Shown piece by piece: positions 56,135-64,000 of a stretch of 64,000 nucleotides of DNA (the stretch's first letter is position 1; every line of letters begins with the position of its first letter). A program made the position numbers and the translations under genes. Under the pieces are notes generated by a model. That model did not search any database. It was not told the origin of the DNA and saw nothing but the letters and a program-made list of their open reading frames with translations. Source of the stretch: Nocardia uniformis NBRC 13702. GTDB taxonomy: Bacteria; Actinomycetota; Actinomycetes; Mycobacteriales; Mycobacteriaceae. The stretch spans positions 50,366-114,365 of the forward strand of contig NZ_BDCE01000066.1 of assembly GCF_001613345.1 (NCBI RefSeq), read 5' to 3'.

Positions 56135-56916
56135 GGGGACACCACCCGATCCAATTCGTGTTGCAGCGCTTCGAGTTCCGCACCGCCCGACATCTGCCTG
56201 GTGAGCTCCGAGACGTCGATTTCGGATTTGTCGTAGGCTCCGAGCATCGCACCGCGTTTGAGCAGCAGGAAGCGATTGCCCACCGGATAGGCGTGGTGCG
56301 GGTTGTGCGTAATGAGCACTACCCCCAGGCCCCGGTCGCGCGCCTGCACCACATATCGCAGCACGATCCCCGCCTGCTTTACCCCGAGTGCGGCGGTGGG
56401 CTCGTCGAGAATGAGCACCTTCGCCCCGTAGTGCACGGCGCGGGCGATGGCGACACACTGTCGCTGACCGCCGGACAGTGTGCCCACCGGCTGTTCCAGG
56501 TCTCGAATGTCGATTCCCATATCGTCGAGGGCTTTTCGGGTGATCTCGCGCGCCCTGTTCCGGTCCAGCAGCCGCAGCGGCCCGTACCGCCGCGTGGGCT
56601 CGGAACCGAGGACGAAATTGCGCCACACGCTCATCAGCGGCACCACGGCGAGATCTTGGTACACGGTCGCGATCCCTCGGTCCAAAGCCTCACGCGGAGA
56701 GGCGAATCGGACCGACTCCCCCTCGATGCGCAGCTCGCCGGTGTCGTGCTGATGAACTCCGGCCAGAATTTTGATGAGGGTGGATTTGCCCGCGCCGTTG
56801 TCGCCGAGAACGCAGGTGACCTCCCCACCACGCACCACGGTGGACACATCGCGCAGGGCGACGACGCCGCCGTAGCTCTTACCGAGGTCGACGGCTTCGA
56901 TCAGTGGGGTGGTCAT
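56131..56916 (-). CDS. Sugar ABC transporter ATP-binding protein
   Basis: 261 residues, one nucleotide-binding domain. Walker A is GDNGAGKST, the Q-loop is YQDLAVVPLM, the signature is LSGGQRQCVAIARAV, Walker B is VLILDEPTAALG, and the switch His is in LITHNP. It belongs to the RbsA/XylG/CUT2 class but has a single domain instead of the duplicated two, as in FrcA-type importers. It is placed between the permease and iolC with 4-base overlaps on both sides. Substrate is probably inositol. Confidence 0.93.
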   Translation of the reverse strand: MTTPLIEAVDLGKSYGGVVALRDVSTVVRGGEVTCVLGDNGAGKSTLIKILAGVHQHDTGELRIEGESVRFASPREALDRGIATVYQDLAVVPLMSVWRNFVLGSEPTRRYGPLRLLDRNRAREITRKALDDMGIDIRDLEQPVGTLSGGQRQCVAIARAVHYGAKVLILDEPTAALGVKQAGIVLRYVVQARDRGLGVVLITHNPHHAYPVGNRFLLLKRGAMLGAYDKSEIDVSELTRQMSGGAELEALQHELDRVVSP

Positions 56917-57965
56917 CGGCGTACCCTTTCCGCCTGCTTCTTGAACGCGTTATTGACGAGTACGGCTGCCAGCAGCAGGATGCCGAGGAACAACATGAAC
57001 CAGTCGCTGTTCCAATTGGCGTAGACAATGCCCTGGCGGGCCATACCGAAGATGAGTGCACCGATGGCCGCGCCCACCACCGAGCCGAAGCCGCCGGTCA
57101 GCAGGCAACCGCCCACCACCGCGGCGATAATGTACTGAAACTCCAGTCCCACACCCTGATTCGCCTGCACACTGGTGAAGCGCAGCAGCGTGCACGCACC
57201 CACCACCCAGGCGGCGAACGCGGTGGTCATGAACAGCAGGATCTTGGTGCGCATGGCCGGGACGCCGACGGCGCGGGCACTGGGCATCGATCCGCCGACC
57301 GCGAAAACCCAGTTGCCGAACCTGGTGCGCATCAATACGAGTGCGGCGATGGCGGTGAGCACGATCCACCAGATCACCGACGCTTGGATGTGGGCGTCAC
57401 CGATATCGGTGGTGGAGGCGAAAACCCAACCGGCGGACTCGTACCCGTCGGCACTGCGCATACCCGACACCTGCACGGTGCCGGTGACCAGCCGCGTCAC
57501 ACCGAGATTCAGGCCCTGCAGTGCCAGGAAGGTGCCGAGGGTGACGATGAAGCTCGGCAACCCGGTGCGCATGACGACCCAGCCGTTGAGCGCGCCCACC
57601 GCCAATGCGAAGACCAGCGACGCGGCGAGCGCGAACCAGACGTTCCAGCCGAGCTGGACCGCCAGCAGGGCGGTGACCAGTGCCGTCGACGCCGTCATCA
57701 CACCGGCGGACAGGTCGAATTCGCCGCCGATCATGAGCAGCGCCACCGCGATGGCCATAATGCCCAGTGTGGAGGCGTCATCGAGCCAGTTCGCCACACC
57801 GGCGGGGCTCAGGAACTCGTTGGTAATCGTCGAGAAGAAGACGAATACCACCAGCGCACCGATTGCCGCGCCGAGCTCGGGGCGGACGATGAGCCGCTGT
57901 CGCAGCGACGGCAGGTATTCCGGCTGACTCGCGGGTGGCGTGGGTTCCTTTGTCACAACAGTCAT
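56913..57965 (-). CDS. Sugar ABC transporter permease (CUT2/RbsC type)
   Basis: 350 residues with about 9-10 membrane helices. GGEFDLSAGVMTASTALVTA is the CUT2 permease signature; GNWVFAVGGSMPSARAVGVP forms the cytoplasmic coupling loop. The ATG at 57965 (MTVVTKEPTPP) is set by AGGAGA. Its stop overlaps the ATPase start (ATGA). It forms the membrane channel with the binding protein upstream and the ATPase downstream. Confidence 0.93.
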   Translation of the reverse strand: MTVVTKEPTPPASQPEYLPSLRQRLIVRPELGAAIGALVVFVFFSTITNEFLSPAGVANWLDDASTLGIMAIAVALLMIGGEFDLSAGVMTASTALVTALLAVQLGWNVWFALAASLVFALAVGALNGWVVMRTGLPSFIVTLGTFLALQGLNLGVTRLVTGTVQVSGMRSADGYESAGWVFASTTDIGDAHIQASVIWWIVLTAIAALVLMRTRFGNWVFAVGGSMPSARAVGVPAMRTKILLFMTTAFAAWVVGACTLLRFTSVQANQGVGLEFQYIIAAVVGGCLLTGGFGSVVGAAIGALIFGMARQGIVYANWNSDWFMLFLGILLLAAVLVNNAFKKQAERVRR

Positions 57966-57985
57966 TTCATTCTCCTGACCCGAAC

Positions 57986-58996
57986 TCACCGCGTGCCCTG
58001 GGCGACGAGGCCGCCAATGGCGTCGACATTGGTCTTGTCCACGAAGGCCGGACCCGTCTGCACCGGACGTCCACCGCCGACGGAATTGAGGTTCGACCTG
58101 TACAGCTGCAGCATTACCACCGGTAGGTAGCCCTGCGTGTACTGCTGCTGATCGACGGCGAACAGCAGGCTTCCCGCCGTAATCGCTTCCACCACATCGG
58201 CATTGAGGTCGAAGGTGGCTATCGCGGCATTCGATCGCGCCTCCCGTACGGCGTCGACCGCGCGCGCGGCGATCTGCGAGTTCAGGGTCAGCACCGCATC
58301 GATGGAACGGTCGGCCTCCAGCGCACCCCGGATCCGGGCCTGCGCGTCGGTCGGGTTATTGATATCCACCTGTAGGGTCGCGGCATTGCCGAAGCCCTGG
58401 GTGGCGCCGGCACAACGCTCGTTCGCGCCGATATTGCCCGCCTCGTGAATGACGCACAGCATCTTGGTCTTTCCGGCATCCTTCAGACGAGTGCCAGCGG
58501 ACTCACCGGCGAGACGTTCGCTCTGCCCGACATGACCGATGGCACCATAGGTGGCGCTCTCGGCCTCTCCGGAATTGATGGTCACCACCGGAATGCCCGC
58601 CGCCACAGCCTTCTCGACGGATTCCCGCAGTGCGTCCGGATTCGCCATGGACACCACCAGGCCGTCCACACGCTGCGCGACCGCGTTGTCGATGAGCTTG
58701 GCCTGCTGGCTCGGATCGCCGGAGGAGTTGTATCCGACTCGTACGCCGAGCTTGTCGCCCGCGGCCTCCGCACCATTCTTCACGACGTTCCAGAAGGCGT
58801 CGCCGGGTGAGCCGTGCGTGACGAAGGCGACCGATTCGAGGGTGCCCACCTCGACGGGCGCCCGGGTGCTCTCCGTATTCTGCGCGCCGGGGCCGGTGCA
58901 CGCGGCGAGTACCGCCACCGCCGCCGCCGATAGGGGCAGCCAGCGCCAGCGCATGCGGCGTGCTCCGGTCGGCCGCGATCGAAGTGCTGCAGACAT
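57986..58996 (-). CDS. Sugar ABC transporter substrate-binding lipoprotein (inositol importer)
   Basis: 336 residues. The signal peptide ends in lipobox VLAAC with Cys33, anchoring the protein to the outer face of the membrane. The mature part is a periplasmic-binding-protein I fold (ribose/inositol group): SVAFVTHGSPGDAFWNVVKN, NAVAQRVDGLVVSMANPDAL, and IPVVTINSGE. ATG at 58996 follows GAGGA; ATG 59008 is an alternative. As it lies among iol genes, myo-inositol is the likely ligand. Confidence 0.9.
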   Translation of the reverse strand: MSAALRSRPTGARRMRWRWLPLSAAAVAVLAACTGPGAQNTESTRAPVEVGTLESVAFVTHGSPGDAFWNVVKNGAEAAGDKLGVRVGYNSSGDPSQQAKLIDNAVAQRVDGLVVSMANPDALRESVEKAVAAGIPVVTINSGEAESATYGAIGHVGQSERLAGESAGTRLKDAGKTKMLCVIHEAGNIGANERCAGATQGFGNAATLQVDINNPTDAQARIRGALEADRSIDAVLTLNSQIAARAVDAVREARSNAAIATFDLNADVVEAITAGSLLFAVDQQQYTQGYLPVVMLQLYRSNLNSVGGGRPVQTGPAFVDKTNVDAIGGLVAQGTR

Positions 58997-59014
58997 CGTC
59001 GTCCTCATTTCCAC

Positions 59015-59917
59015 CTATATCCGTGCGGCAGATAGGGCGGAGCCGATGGCCGCCAGGTACCGCAGGCTGCGTTCGGCGTCACGGCTCGGCGTCCTCGCGG
59101 TATCGCCCGGCCGCAGCGCCGTGTCCTGCTCGATCACATACCAGCCGCGGTACCCGGCGCGGTGGATATCGCGGACCAGCGTGTCGATATCGACATCGCC
59201 TTCGCCCAGGGCAACGTACAGGCCCTGCCGTACGGCTTCGCTGTATTCCAGTGTGCCGCTGCGAACTTGGTCGGCGAGTTCACGTCGGACATCCTTGAGG
59301 TGAAGGTGGCCGATGCGGTCGGGATGGCTTTTCGCCAGGCGAACCGGATCGGTGCCGCCGATGAGCAGGTGGCCGGTATCGAGGCAGAGGGTGAGATCGG
59401 AGTCGGCGAGGAAGCGTTCGACCTCCGGTTCGGACTCCACGTGGGTGCCGACGTGCGGATGCAGGGTGGTGCGCAGGCCGTACTCGGCGGCAATGGCCGC
59501 GATGGCCGCGGCGGTGTTGACGAGGGTGCGCCACTCGGGGTCGGTGAGCGCCGGGCGGGTGTCGTAACCGTCCAGCCCGGTGGCGGCGGCGAGGATCAGC
59601 ACCTCGGCGCCGGCCTTCGCATAGCGCGCCGCCACCTCGCGGGCCATGGTCAGCGCCCGATCGGTATCCCGGTGTAGAGCCAGGGCGAGGAATCCGCCGA
59701 TGGCGGTCAGCCCGTGTTCCGCGAGCATCTCGCGCGTCTCGAGCGGATCGGCGGGTAGGTAGTCGGGCGGACCGAATTCGGTCGCGGTGATACCGAGGGC
59801 GGCCATTTCGGCGAGGACGGTCGGCGCATCGAGAACGTGCCCCCAACCGGGCACTTCGCAGACGCCCCAGGAGATCGGTGCCGCGGCGATGCGCAGCGGG
59901 TGAAGCGAATCGGTCAT
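59015..59917 (-). CDS. Inosose dehydratase-like TIM-barrel protein (IolE/IolH family)
   Basis: 300 residues, xylose-isomerase-like barrel. IAAAPISWGVCEVPGWGHVL opens the first strand; ITATEFGPPDYLP, LHPHVGTHVE, LCLDTGHLLIGG and GHLHLKDV carry the metal ligands (Glu, Asp, His). It most likely removes water from scyllo-inosose or 2-keto-myo-inositol to give the IolD substrate. It is first in the operon, downstream of a LacI-type operator. IolH or an inosose isomerase cannot be excluded. The ATG is at the 5' end with 18 bases to the binding-protein gene downstream. Confidence 0.85.
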   Translation of the reverse strand: MTDSLHPLRIAAAPISWGVCEVPGWGHVLDAPTVLAEMAALGITATEFGPPDYLPADPLETREMLAEHGLTAIGGFLALALHRDTDRALTMAREVAARYAKAGAEVLILAAATGLDGYDTRPALTDPEWRTLVNTAAAIAAIAAEYGLRTTLHPHVGTHVESEPEVERFLADSDLTLCLDTGHLLIGGTDPVRLAKSHPDRIGHLHLKDVRRELADQVRSGTLEYSEAVRQGLYVALGEGDVDIDTLVRDIHRAGYRGWYVIEQDTALRPGDTARTPSRDAERSLRYLAAIGSALSAARI

Positions 59918-59980
59918 CGGAACTTCCTCGGACCTGTCGTAGTCATCGCGTCGCGGTCGTCGCAGTGGCGGCCCGGCGCG

Positions 59981-59994
59981 TTGGAGCGCTCCAA
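59981..59994. promoter_or_regulatory. LacI-family operator 1
   Basis: TTGGAGCGCTCCAA is a perfect 14-base palindrome with the central CG step typical of LacI/GalR operators. It is 64 bases upstream of the iolE-like start, within the expected promoter of the minus-strand iol operon. Confidence 0.85.
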
Positions 59995-60116
59995 CTATGT
60001 AATCTGGATCACGTGCGTGTCAAGAACCCTCCGCCGCGTGGATGATCACGAAATGCCTTGAAATACCGCCTTTCCCTGGGCGATTGCATCTTTCGGACAT
60101 TACGAAATCGTCCGAT

Positions 60117-60128
60117 TAGAGCGCTCTA
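60117..60128. promoter_or_regulatory. LacI-family operator 2
   Basis: TAGAGCGCTCTA, a perfect 12-base palindrome sharing the GAGCGCTC core with operator 1, lies 62 bases before the LacI-family start. The pair, 136 bases apart, could be bridged by a regulator tetramer or serve one promoter each. Confidence 0.8.
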
Positions 60129-60189
60129 TTGATTGGCAGGTCGCGAAGCAGTAACGTGCCTCACAGCCGAACCAAGCACGGAGGGGATG

Positions 60190-61194
60190 ATGACGCGACC
60201 GACGATGGAGGACGTTGCCGCCCGAGCGGGCGTCTCCCGCGCCTTGGTCTCACTCGTCATGCGAGACTCCCCGAAGGTGAGCGAACACCGCCGCCGCGCT
60301 GTCCTCGAAGCCGCCAAAGAGCTTGGCTACCAACCGCATTTCCTGGCTCGATCGCTGGCCAGCCGAACATCCAACATTGTCGGCGTGATGGTGTCGGATC
60401 TGCGCAATGCCTTCTTCGCGGATGTGGTGGAGGGGATGGATGCGGCCTCGCAGGAGGCCGGGCTCGAACTGATTCTCAATACCGGGCGGCGCAGTGCCGT
60501 ACGGGAACGGGCGGCCTTGGAAAGTCTGCTGTCGTTTCGGCCGGGCGGGATCATCCTGCTCTCCCCCGTCCTCCCGGCCGCCGCCATTCGGGATGCGGCG
60601 GGGCGGTGTCCGATCGTGCTGGTATCGCGGAGTTCCAGCATTTCGGGCGTGGATACCGTCAATGACGACGGTGAAACCGGTGCGGCGCTGGCGGTGGATC
60701 ACCTGGCGTCGCTGGGGCATCAGCGGATCGTGCATTTCGACGGTGGGGCCGCCTTCGCGGCCGGACCGCGACGCAAGGGCTATACCGGCGCTATGGAGCG
60801 GCACGGCCTCGAGCCGATGGTGATACCCAGTGAACACACCGACGCGGCGGGTGCGGCGGCGGTGCGCAAACTATTGAATATCTTCTCCCCCAGCACCTTT
60901 CCCACCGCGCTGGTCTGCGGTAACGATTTCAACGCCTTCGGCGCGATATCGGCGCTGGAGGAAGCCGGACTGCGTGTGCCCGACGAGGTGTCGGTGGTCG
61001 GCTATGACAACACCTCGCTAGCCGCGCTGCGGCGGGTCGCGCTGACCACCATCGACCAACCACGCACCCGGATCGGTCGATTGGCGATGGAAGCGCTCGC
61101 CGAACGATTGCGCGAGGGCCGGACCGAACCGGTGCGCACTCGCGTCGAACCCTCGCTGGTCGTCCGCTCTACGACGGCCGTACCTCGTAGCTGA
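60190..61194 (+). CDS. LacI-family repressor of the inositol locus
   Basis: 334 residues. The N-terminal HTH and hinge (about 1-60) include MEDVAARAGVSRALVSLVMR and VLEAAKELGYQPHFLARSLA. The rest is a periplasmic-binding-like effector domain (NIVGVMVSDLRNAFFADVVE; ALVCGNDFNAFGA; VSVVGYDNTSLAAL). It presumably represses both divergent transcripts through the GAGCGCTC palindromes, and an inositol catabolite would release it. ATG 60190 follows GGAGGGG; ATG 60187 is only 1 base after the site. Confidence 0.92.
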   Translation: MTRPTMEDVAARAGVSRALVSLVMRDSPKVSEHRRRAVLEAAKELGYQPHFLARSLASRTSNIVGVMVSDLRNAFFADVVEGMDAASQEAGLELILNTGRRSAVRERAALESLLSFRPGGIILLSPVLPAAAIRDAAGRCPIVLVSRSSSISGVDTVNDDGETGAALAVDHLASLGHQRIVHFDGGAAFAAGPRRKGYTGAMERHGLEPMVIPSEHTDAAGAAAVRKLLNIFSPSTFPTALVCGNDFNAFGAISALEEAGLRVPDEVSVVGYDNTSLAALRRVALTTIDQPRTRIGRLAMEALAERLREGRTEPVRTRVEPSLVVRSTTAVPRS

Positions 61195-61207
61195 AACCAG
61201 GAGAACC

Positions 61208-62218
61208 ATGACCCCCATCCGAGTGGGACTGGCCGGGACCGGCCGCATCGGCACCTCACACGCCGAAACATTGAAAACGCTTCCGGGTGTCGAATCGGTG
61301 ATCGTGGCCGATGCCGATGCCGAACGGGCCCGGGAGGCGGCGCGCAAGCTGGGCGTCGAGTTCGCCCCGGATATCGAGAGTCTGCTCGCCGCCGACATCG
61401 CGGGATTGGTGGTCACCACCGCCACCGACTCGCATCCGGAACTCATTCGAGCGGCTGTCGACCGTGGGCTTCCGGTGTTCTGTGAGAAGCCGATCGCCGC
61501 CGACATCACGGGCACGCTGGCGGTGATCGAGCACCTGACGGGATCGCCCGTACCGGTGCAGATCGGTTTTCAGCGGCGCTTCGACGCCGGGTATCGGGCG
61601 GCCCGCAGCGCCGTCGCCTCCGGGGAACTCGGGTGGCTGCACACTTTGCGGGCCACCACCCTCGATCCGACGCCGCCGCCCGCCGATTACATTCCGCGCT
61701 CCGGGGGGATCTTCCGTGATTGCGGCGTCCACGATTTCGACATTATTCGATGGGTGACCGGGCGGGAGGTGACCGAGGTGTACGCGGTGGGTGCCAATCG
61801 CGGGGATCGGTTCTTCGTCGATGCCGGTGATGTGGACACCGCAGCCGTGGTGCTGCGCTTGGATGACGGGGCGCTCGCCACGGTGTCGCTGACTCGATAC
61901 AACGGGGCGGGATACGACGTGCGACTCGAACTGCTCGGGTCGGCGGGCAATGCCATTGTGGGACTGGATGAACGAGCGCCGCTGCACTCGGTGGAACCGG
62001 ATTACCCACCGTCACCGCTGCCCGCGTATCCCGGATTCATGGATCGGTTCCGGCGCGCCTACACCGAGGAGCTCGCCGCTTTCGTGGCGGTGGTCGACGG
62101 TAGCCTGGACAACCCCTGCCCGCCGACCGAGGCACTCGAGGCGTTCTATATCGCCGAGGCGTGTGAACTGTCGCGGCGCGAGCTGCGGCCGGTGCCGATG
62201 ACGGAGGTCCGGCAGTGA
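61208..62218 (+). CDS. iolG: Inositol 2-dehydrogenase-like Gfo/Idh/MocA oxidoreductase
   Basis: 336 residues. Rossmann motif GLAGTGRIGTSHAET at the N terminus, the family EKP motif in FCEKPIAADI (catalytic Lys), and the substrate motif RDCGVHDFDIIRW with catalytic Asp and His. It probably oxidises myo-inositol (or scyllo-inositol) to inosose with NAD+, the first step of the pathway whose later enzymes are on the other strand. It starts 13 bases after the repressor gene. Its stop overlaps a mini-ORF in GTGA. Confidence 0.87.
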   Translation: MTPIRVGLAGTGRIGTSHAETLKTLPGVESVIVADADAERAREAARKLGVEFAPDIESLLAADIAGLVVTTATDSHPELIRAAVDRGLPVFCEKPIAADITGTLAVIEHLTGSPVPVQIGFQRRFDAGYRAARSAVASGELGWLHTLRATTLDPTPPPADYIPRSGGIFRDCGVHDFDIIRWVTGREVTEVYAVGANRGDRFFVDAGDVDTAAVVLRLDDGALATVSLTRYNGAGYDVRLELLGSAGNAIVGLDERAPLHSVEPDYPPSPLPAYPGFMDRFRRAYTEELAAFVAVVDGSLDNPCPPTEALEAFYIAEACELSRRELRPVPMTEVRQ

Positions 62219-62274
62219 GCACACTCACCCGACGGAATTATTCGACGCTCATCGCGCGTTGGGGCACACCGTGA
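62215..62274 (+). CDS. 19-residue coupled mini-ORF between iolG and the oxidoreductase gene
   Basis: GTG at 62215 overlaps the iolG stop (GTGA) and is placed 7 bases after GGAGG (62203-62207). Nineteen codons (STLTRRNYSTLIARWGTP after the start) end in TGA at 62272-62274, which itself overlaps the GTG at 62271 of the next gene. A ribosome can thus pass from iolG through the mini-ORF to the oxidoreductase. The strong Shine-Dalgarno site serves the mini-ORF, not the next gene. The peptide may be a remnant or only a translational bridge. Confidence 0.45.
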   Translation: MSTLTRRNYSTLIARWGTP

Positions 62275-63194
62275 AGGCGATCATTGCGAACAGCTACGGC
62301 GATCCCGGCAGCCTCGAACTGGGCGAACTCCCCGAACCCAAGGTCGGGCCGGACCAGGTACTGATCCGAGTGAAGGCGGCGGGTGTCAATCCCGTCGACT
62401 GGAAGGTGCTCGCCGGATACCTCGACCCGATCATGTACGTCCACTTCCCGCTCGTTCCGGGCTGGGATGTGGCGGGCGTGGTCGAGAAGCTGGGTGAGGA
62501 CGTCCCCGAATTCCAGGTCGGCGACGAGGTGATGGGGTATGTGCGGCGCGATGAGGTGCAGCACGGGACCTATGCCGAATTCGTCTCCGCGCCGGCCCGG
62601 ACCCTGGCCCGCAAGCCCGCATCGCTGAGCTGGCAGCAGGCGGCGGGATTGCCGCTTGCCGGGCTCACCGCATATCGGTCGTTGCAGCGCGTCGGATTGG
62701 CTTCGGGCGAGACGGTGCTGGTGCATGGCGCGTCCGGCGGTGTCGGCTCGCTCGCCGTGCAGATCGCGGTCGCCCAGGGTGCGCGAGTAATCGGCACCGC
62801 CAGCGAGCGCAATCATGATTTCCTGCGTTCGCTCGGTGCCGAACCGGTCACCTACGGCGACGGTCTCGGTGATCGCGTGCGCGCGTTGGCTCCCGAAGGC
62901 GTCGATGCGGCAGTGGACTTCGCTGGGAGCGGCGTCATCGACGTCTCCCAGGAACTACTGCGCGACCGGACCCGCGTCGCTTCCATCGCCGATGGTGAGG
63001 CCCGTGCCAAGGGTGCCCACGTGGTGTGGGTCCGCCCCGACGCCGCCGACCTGACGGCTCTCGCCGACCTCGCGGACGCCGGGAAGCTGACCGTTCCGGT
63101 CGACACGGTTCTCCCGCTCGCGGAGGCAGCCGAGGCGTTGAGCCTGAGCCAGAAGGGCCGCGCCCGAGGCAAAATCGTCCTCGACGTCAGTTGA
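62271..63194 (+). CDS. Zinc-independent NADP-dependent oxidoreductase (quinone oxidoreductase-like MDR)
   Basis: 307 residues of the medium-chain dehydrogenase superfamily. The catalytic half (1-110) has AAGVNPVDWKVLAGYL and VPGWDVAGVVEKLG without the zinc-binding Cys of alcohol dehydrogenases. The cofactor half has VLVHGASGGVGSLAVQIAVA, an AxxGxxG nucleotide fold. It reduces quinones, enones or aldehydes with NADPH. Whether it takes part in inositol use is unclear; it is translationally tied to iolG by the mini-ORF. GTG at 62271 is chosen over a TTG four codons earlier. Confidence 0.85.
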   Translation: MKAIIANSYGDPGSLELGELPEPKVGPDQVLIRVKAAGVNPVDWKVLAGYLDPIMYVHFPLVPGWDVAGVVEKLGEDVPEFQVGDEVMGYVRRDEVQHGTYAEFVSAPARTLARKPASLSWQQAAGLPLAGLTAYRSLQRVGLASGETVLVHGASGGVGSLAVQIAVAQGARVIGTASERNHDFLRSLGAEPVTYGDGLGDRVRALAPEGVDAAVDFAGSGVIDVSQELLRDRTRVASIADGEARAKGAHVVWVRPDAADLTALADLADAGKLTVPVDTVLPLAEAAEALSLSQKGRARGKIVLDVS

Positions 63195-63200
63195 CGGAGT

Positions 63201-63785
63201 TCATGCGACAGCGGCGATGAGCATGTAGGCCGTACCGAGGTCCATCACCACATGTGGCAGGACCGCCGCGGAGGTTGCGGTGCCGATCGGGTGCGGAAAG
63301 ACGTGCCGCAGTGCCCTTCTCGATGTGGGGAGGGCCATGGCGAGCGCATCGAACGTGAACAGCCCGGCTAGGACGAGCGTTGGGCCCGGAGCGGGGCCAA
63401 CGTGCAGATGGTCCCCGCCATGGCCGCTCATCGCGTAGAGCATGGCCGCGGCGGCCACAACGTGATACGCGAAAGCCATCACTCGATCTCCGGGAACCGT
63501 CGCTTCTTCACTACGCCACTGCATGATTCGGCCGAGGAGGAGCAGTACGTACACGACAATCATCGAGGTCAGTACGCCGCGCATCGCACGTGGATCGACT
63601 GCCGCCGGGAAAACCAACATGGCGAGCATGACCAGACACATCATCAAATGTGCCGCGTCTGATTCCTGATCGACCCGGATCGTCCGGTGGGCAGCCAGTC
63701 GGCCCAGCACGATTGTGGCCGCGACGCAGAACGCTATGACCGCGAGCCAGCGTAGGGCTCCGTGATCCTGTACGAATATCGCCAC
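63201..63785 (-). CDS. DUF5134 integral membrane protein
   Basis: 194 residues with five to six predicted membrane helices (for example WLAVIAFCVAATIVLGRLAA; LMMCLVMLAMLVFPAAVDP; MIVVYVLLLLGRIMQW). HLMMC and the loop SGHGGDHLHVG are His-rich, as in other DUF5134 proteins of actinobacteria, and might bind a metal such as copper. Function unknown. GTG at 63785 (VAIFVQDHGAL) is preferred because the 14 residues from the ATG at 63827 are polar and unlike the family. The gene is convergent with the oxidoreductase, only 6 bases apart. Confidence 0.75.
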   Translation of the reverse strand: MAIFVQDHGALRWLAVIAFCVAATIVLGRLAAHRTIRVDQESDAAHLMMCLVMLAMLVFPAAVDPRAMRGVLTSMIVVYVLLLLGRIMQWRSEEATVPGDRVMAFAYHVVAAAAMLYAMSGHGGDHLHVGPAPGPTLVLAGLFTFDALAMALPTSRRALRHVFPHPIGTATSAAVLPHVVMDLGTAYMLIAAVA

Positions 63786-64000
63786 ACCACACGACCTTCC
63801 AGGGCGGTGACACAGACCTGGTTCCATGCTCGCATCGGGTGGGGGCGGGGAGGGGGGATTCCAGGAACATCCCTGTCCGGTGGATCGCCAGGGCGTTGAG
63901 TTCGAATCGTGGTCGGGTTGTGCGCAGGTCGCCGTTGCATCGCGCGGCTCGGGTCGGAGAACCGCTATCTCATGTCCCGGCGGAGGGGGTGCTGTGGTGT
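63786..64000. other. Upstream region of the DUF5134 gene, no gene recognised
   Basis: These 215 bases hold a G-rich run (GGGGGCGGGGAGGGGGG, about 63841-63857) and no credible coding frame or RNA gene. They presumably contain the DUF5134 promoter on the minus strand. Confidence 0.5.

Overview
This is a high-GC actinobacterial chromosome segment, most likely from Nocardia or a close relative in the Mycobacteriales. The evidence is SigB and IdeR proteins of mycobacterial type, an ideR-galE pair arranged as dtxR-galE is in corynebacteria, a PAC2 protein and a short PhzF protein of the kinds found near sigB/ideR in mycobacteria, a Scr1/DUF397 pair, frequent GTG/TTG starts and ATGA/GTGA gene junctions. 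No rRNA, tRNA, CRISPR array, phage or insertion sequence was seen; the window looks like ordinary chromosome with some accessory cassettes.

Layout. 0-12 kb: a methyltransferase cut by the window edge, sigB behind an ECF-type promoter, ppc, a protein acetyltransferase/deacetylase pair (pat-acuC), then ideR-galE. 12-19.4 kb: a DUF4192 protein, two tandem paralogous secreted proteins that share a 5' hairpin leader, a lipoprotein, a PAC2 protein and a DUF3516-type helicase. 19.5-22 kb: a polyamine operon (PLP decarboxylase plus a fused SpeD-SpeE). 22-31 kb: accessory genes, namely a TetR with its divergent target, a toxin-antitoxin-like pair, an aldo/keto reductase with a MerR-type promoter, a Scr1/DUF397 regulator pair, small ORFs and a large DUF4132 protein.

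31-40 kb: a monocarboxylate module, with a LytS-type kinase, a LytTR regulator, a small membrane protein, an SSS symporter with an extracellular insert, DUF485, ActP and Acs. Acs carries the PX4GK lysine site that Pat-type enzymes acetylate, so pat-acuC at 5.9-9.9 kb and acs may form one regulatory circuit. 40-47 kb: an RpiB-like protein, an acyl-CoA ligase, small hydrolase-type genes, oxyR divergent from ahpC-ahpD, a secreted HNH nuclease and a PhzF protein. 47-50 kb: two drug-efflux MFS genes. The first is a chloramphenicol-exporter type behind what looks like a leaderless 9-codon leader peptide and terminator, that is, a ribosome-controlled attenuator.

50-62 kb: a myo-inositol catabolic locus. 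One strand carries an iolE-like gene, an ABC sugar importer, iolC, a Cgl0158-type aldolase, iolB and iolD, followed by a class III aminotransferase. The other strand carries a LacI regulator, an IolG-type dehydrogenase, a 19-codon mini-ORF and a quinone-reductase-like gene. Two GAGCGCTC palindromes lie in the divergent gap. No iolA is present in the window. The window ends with a DUF5134 membrane protein.
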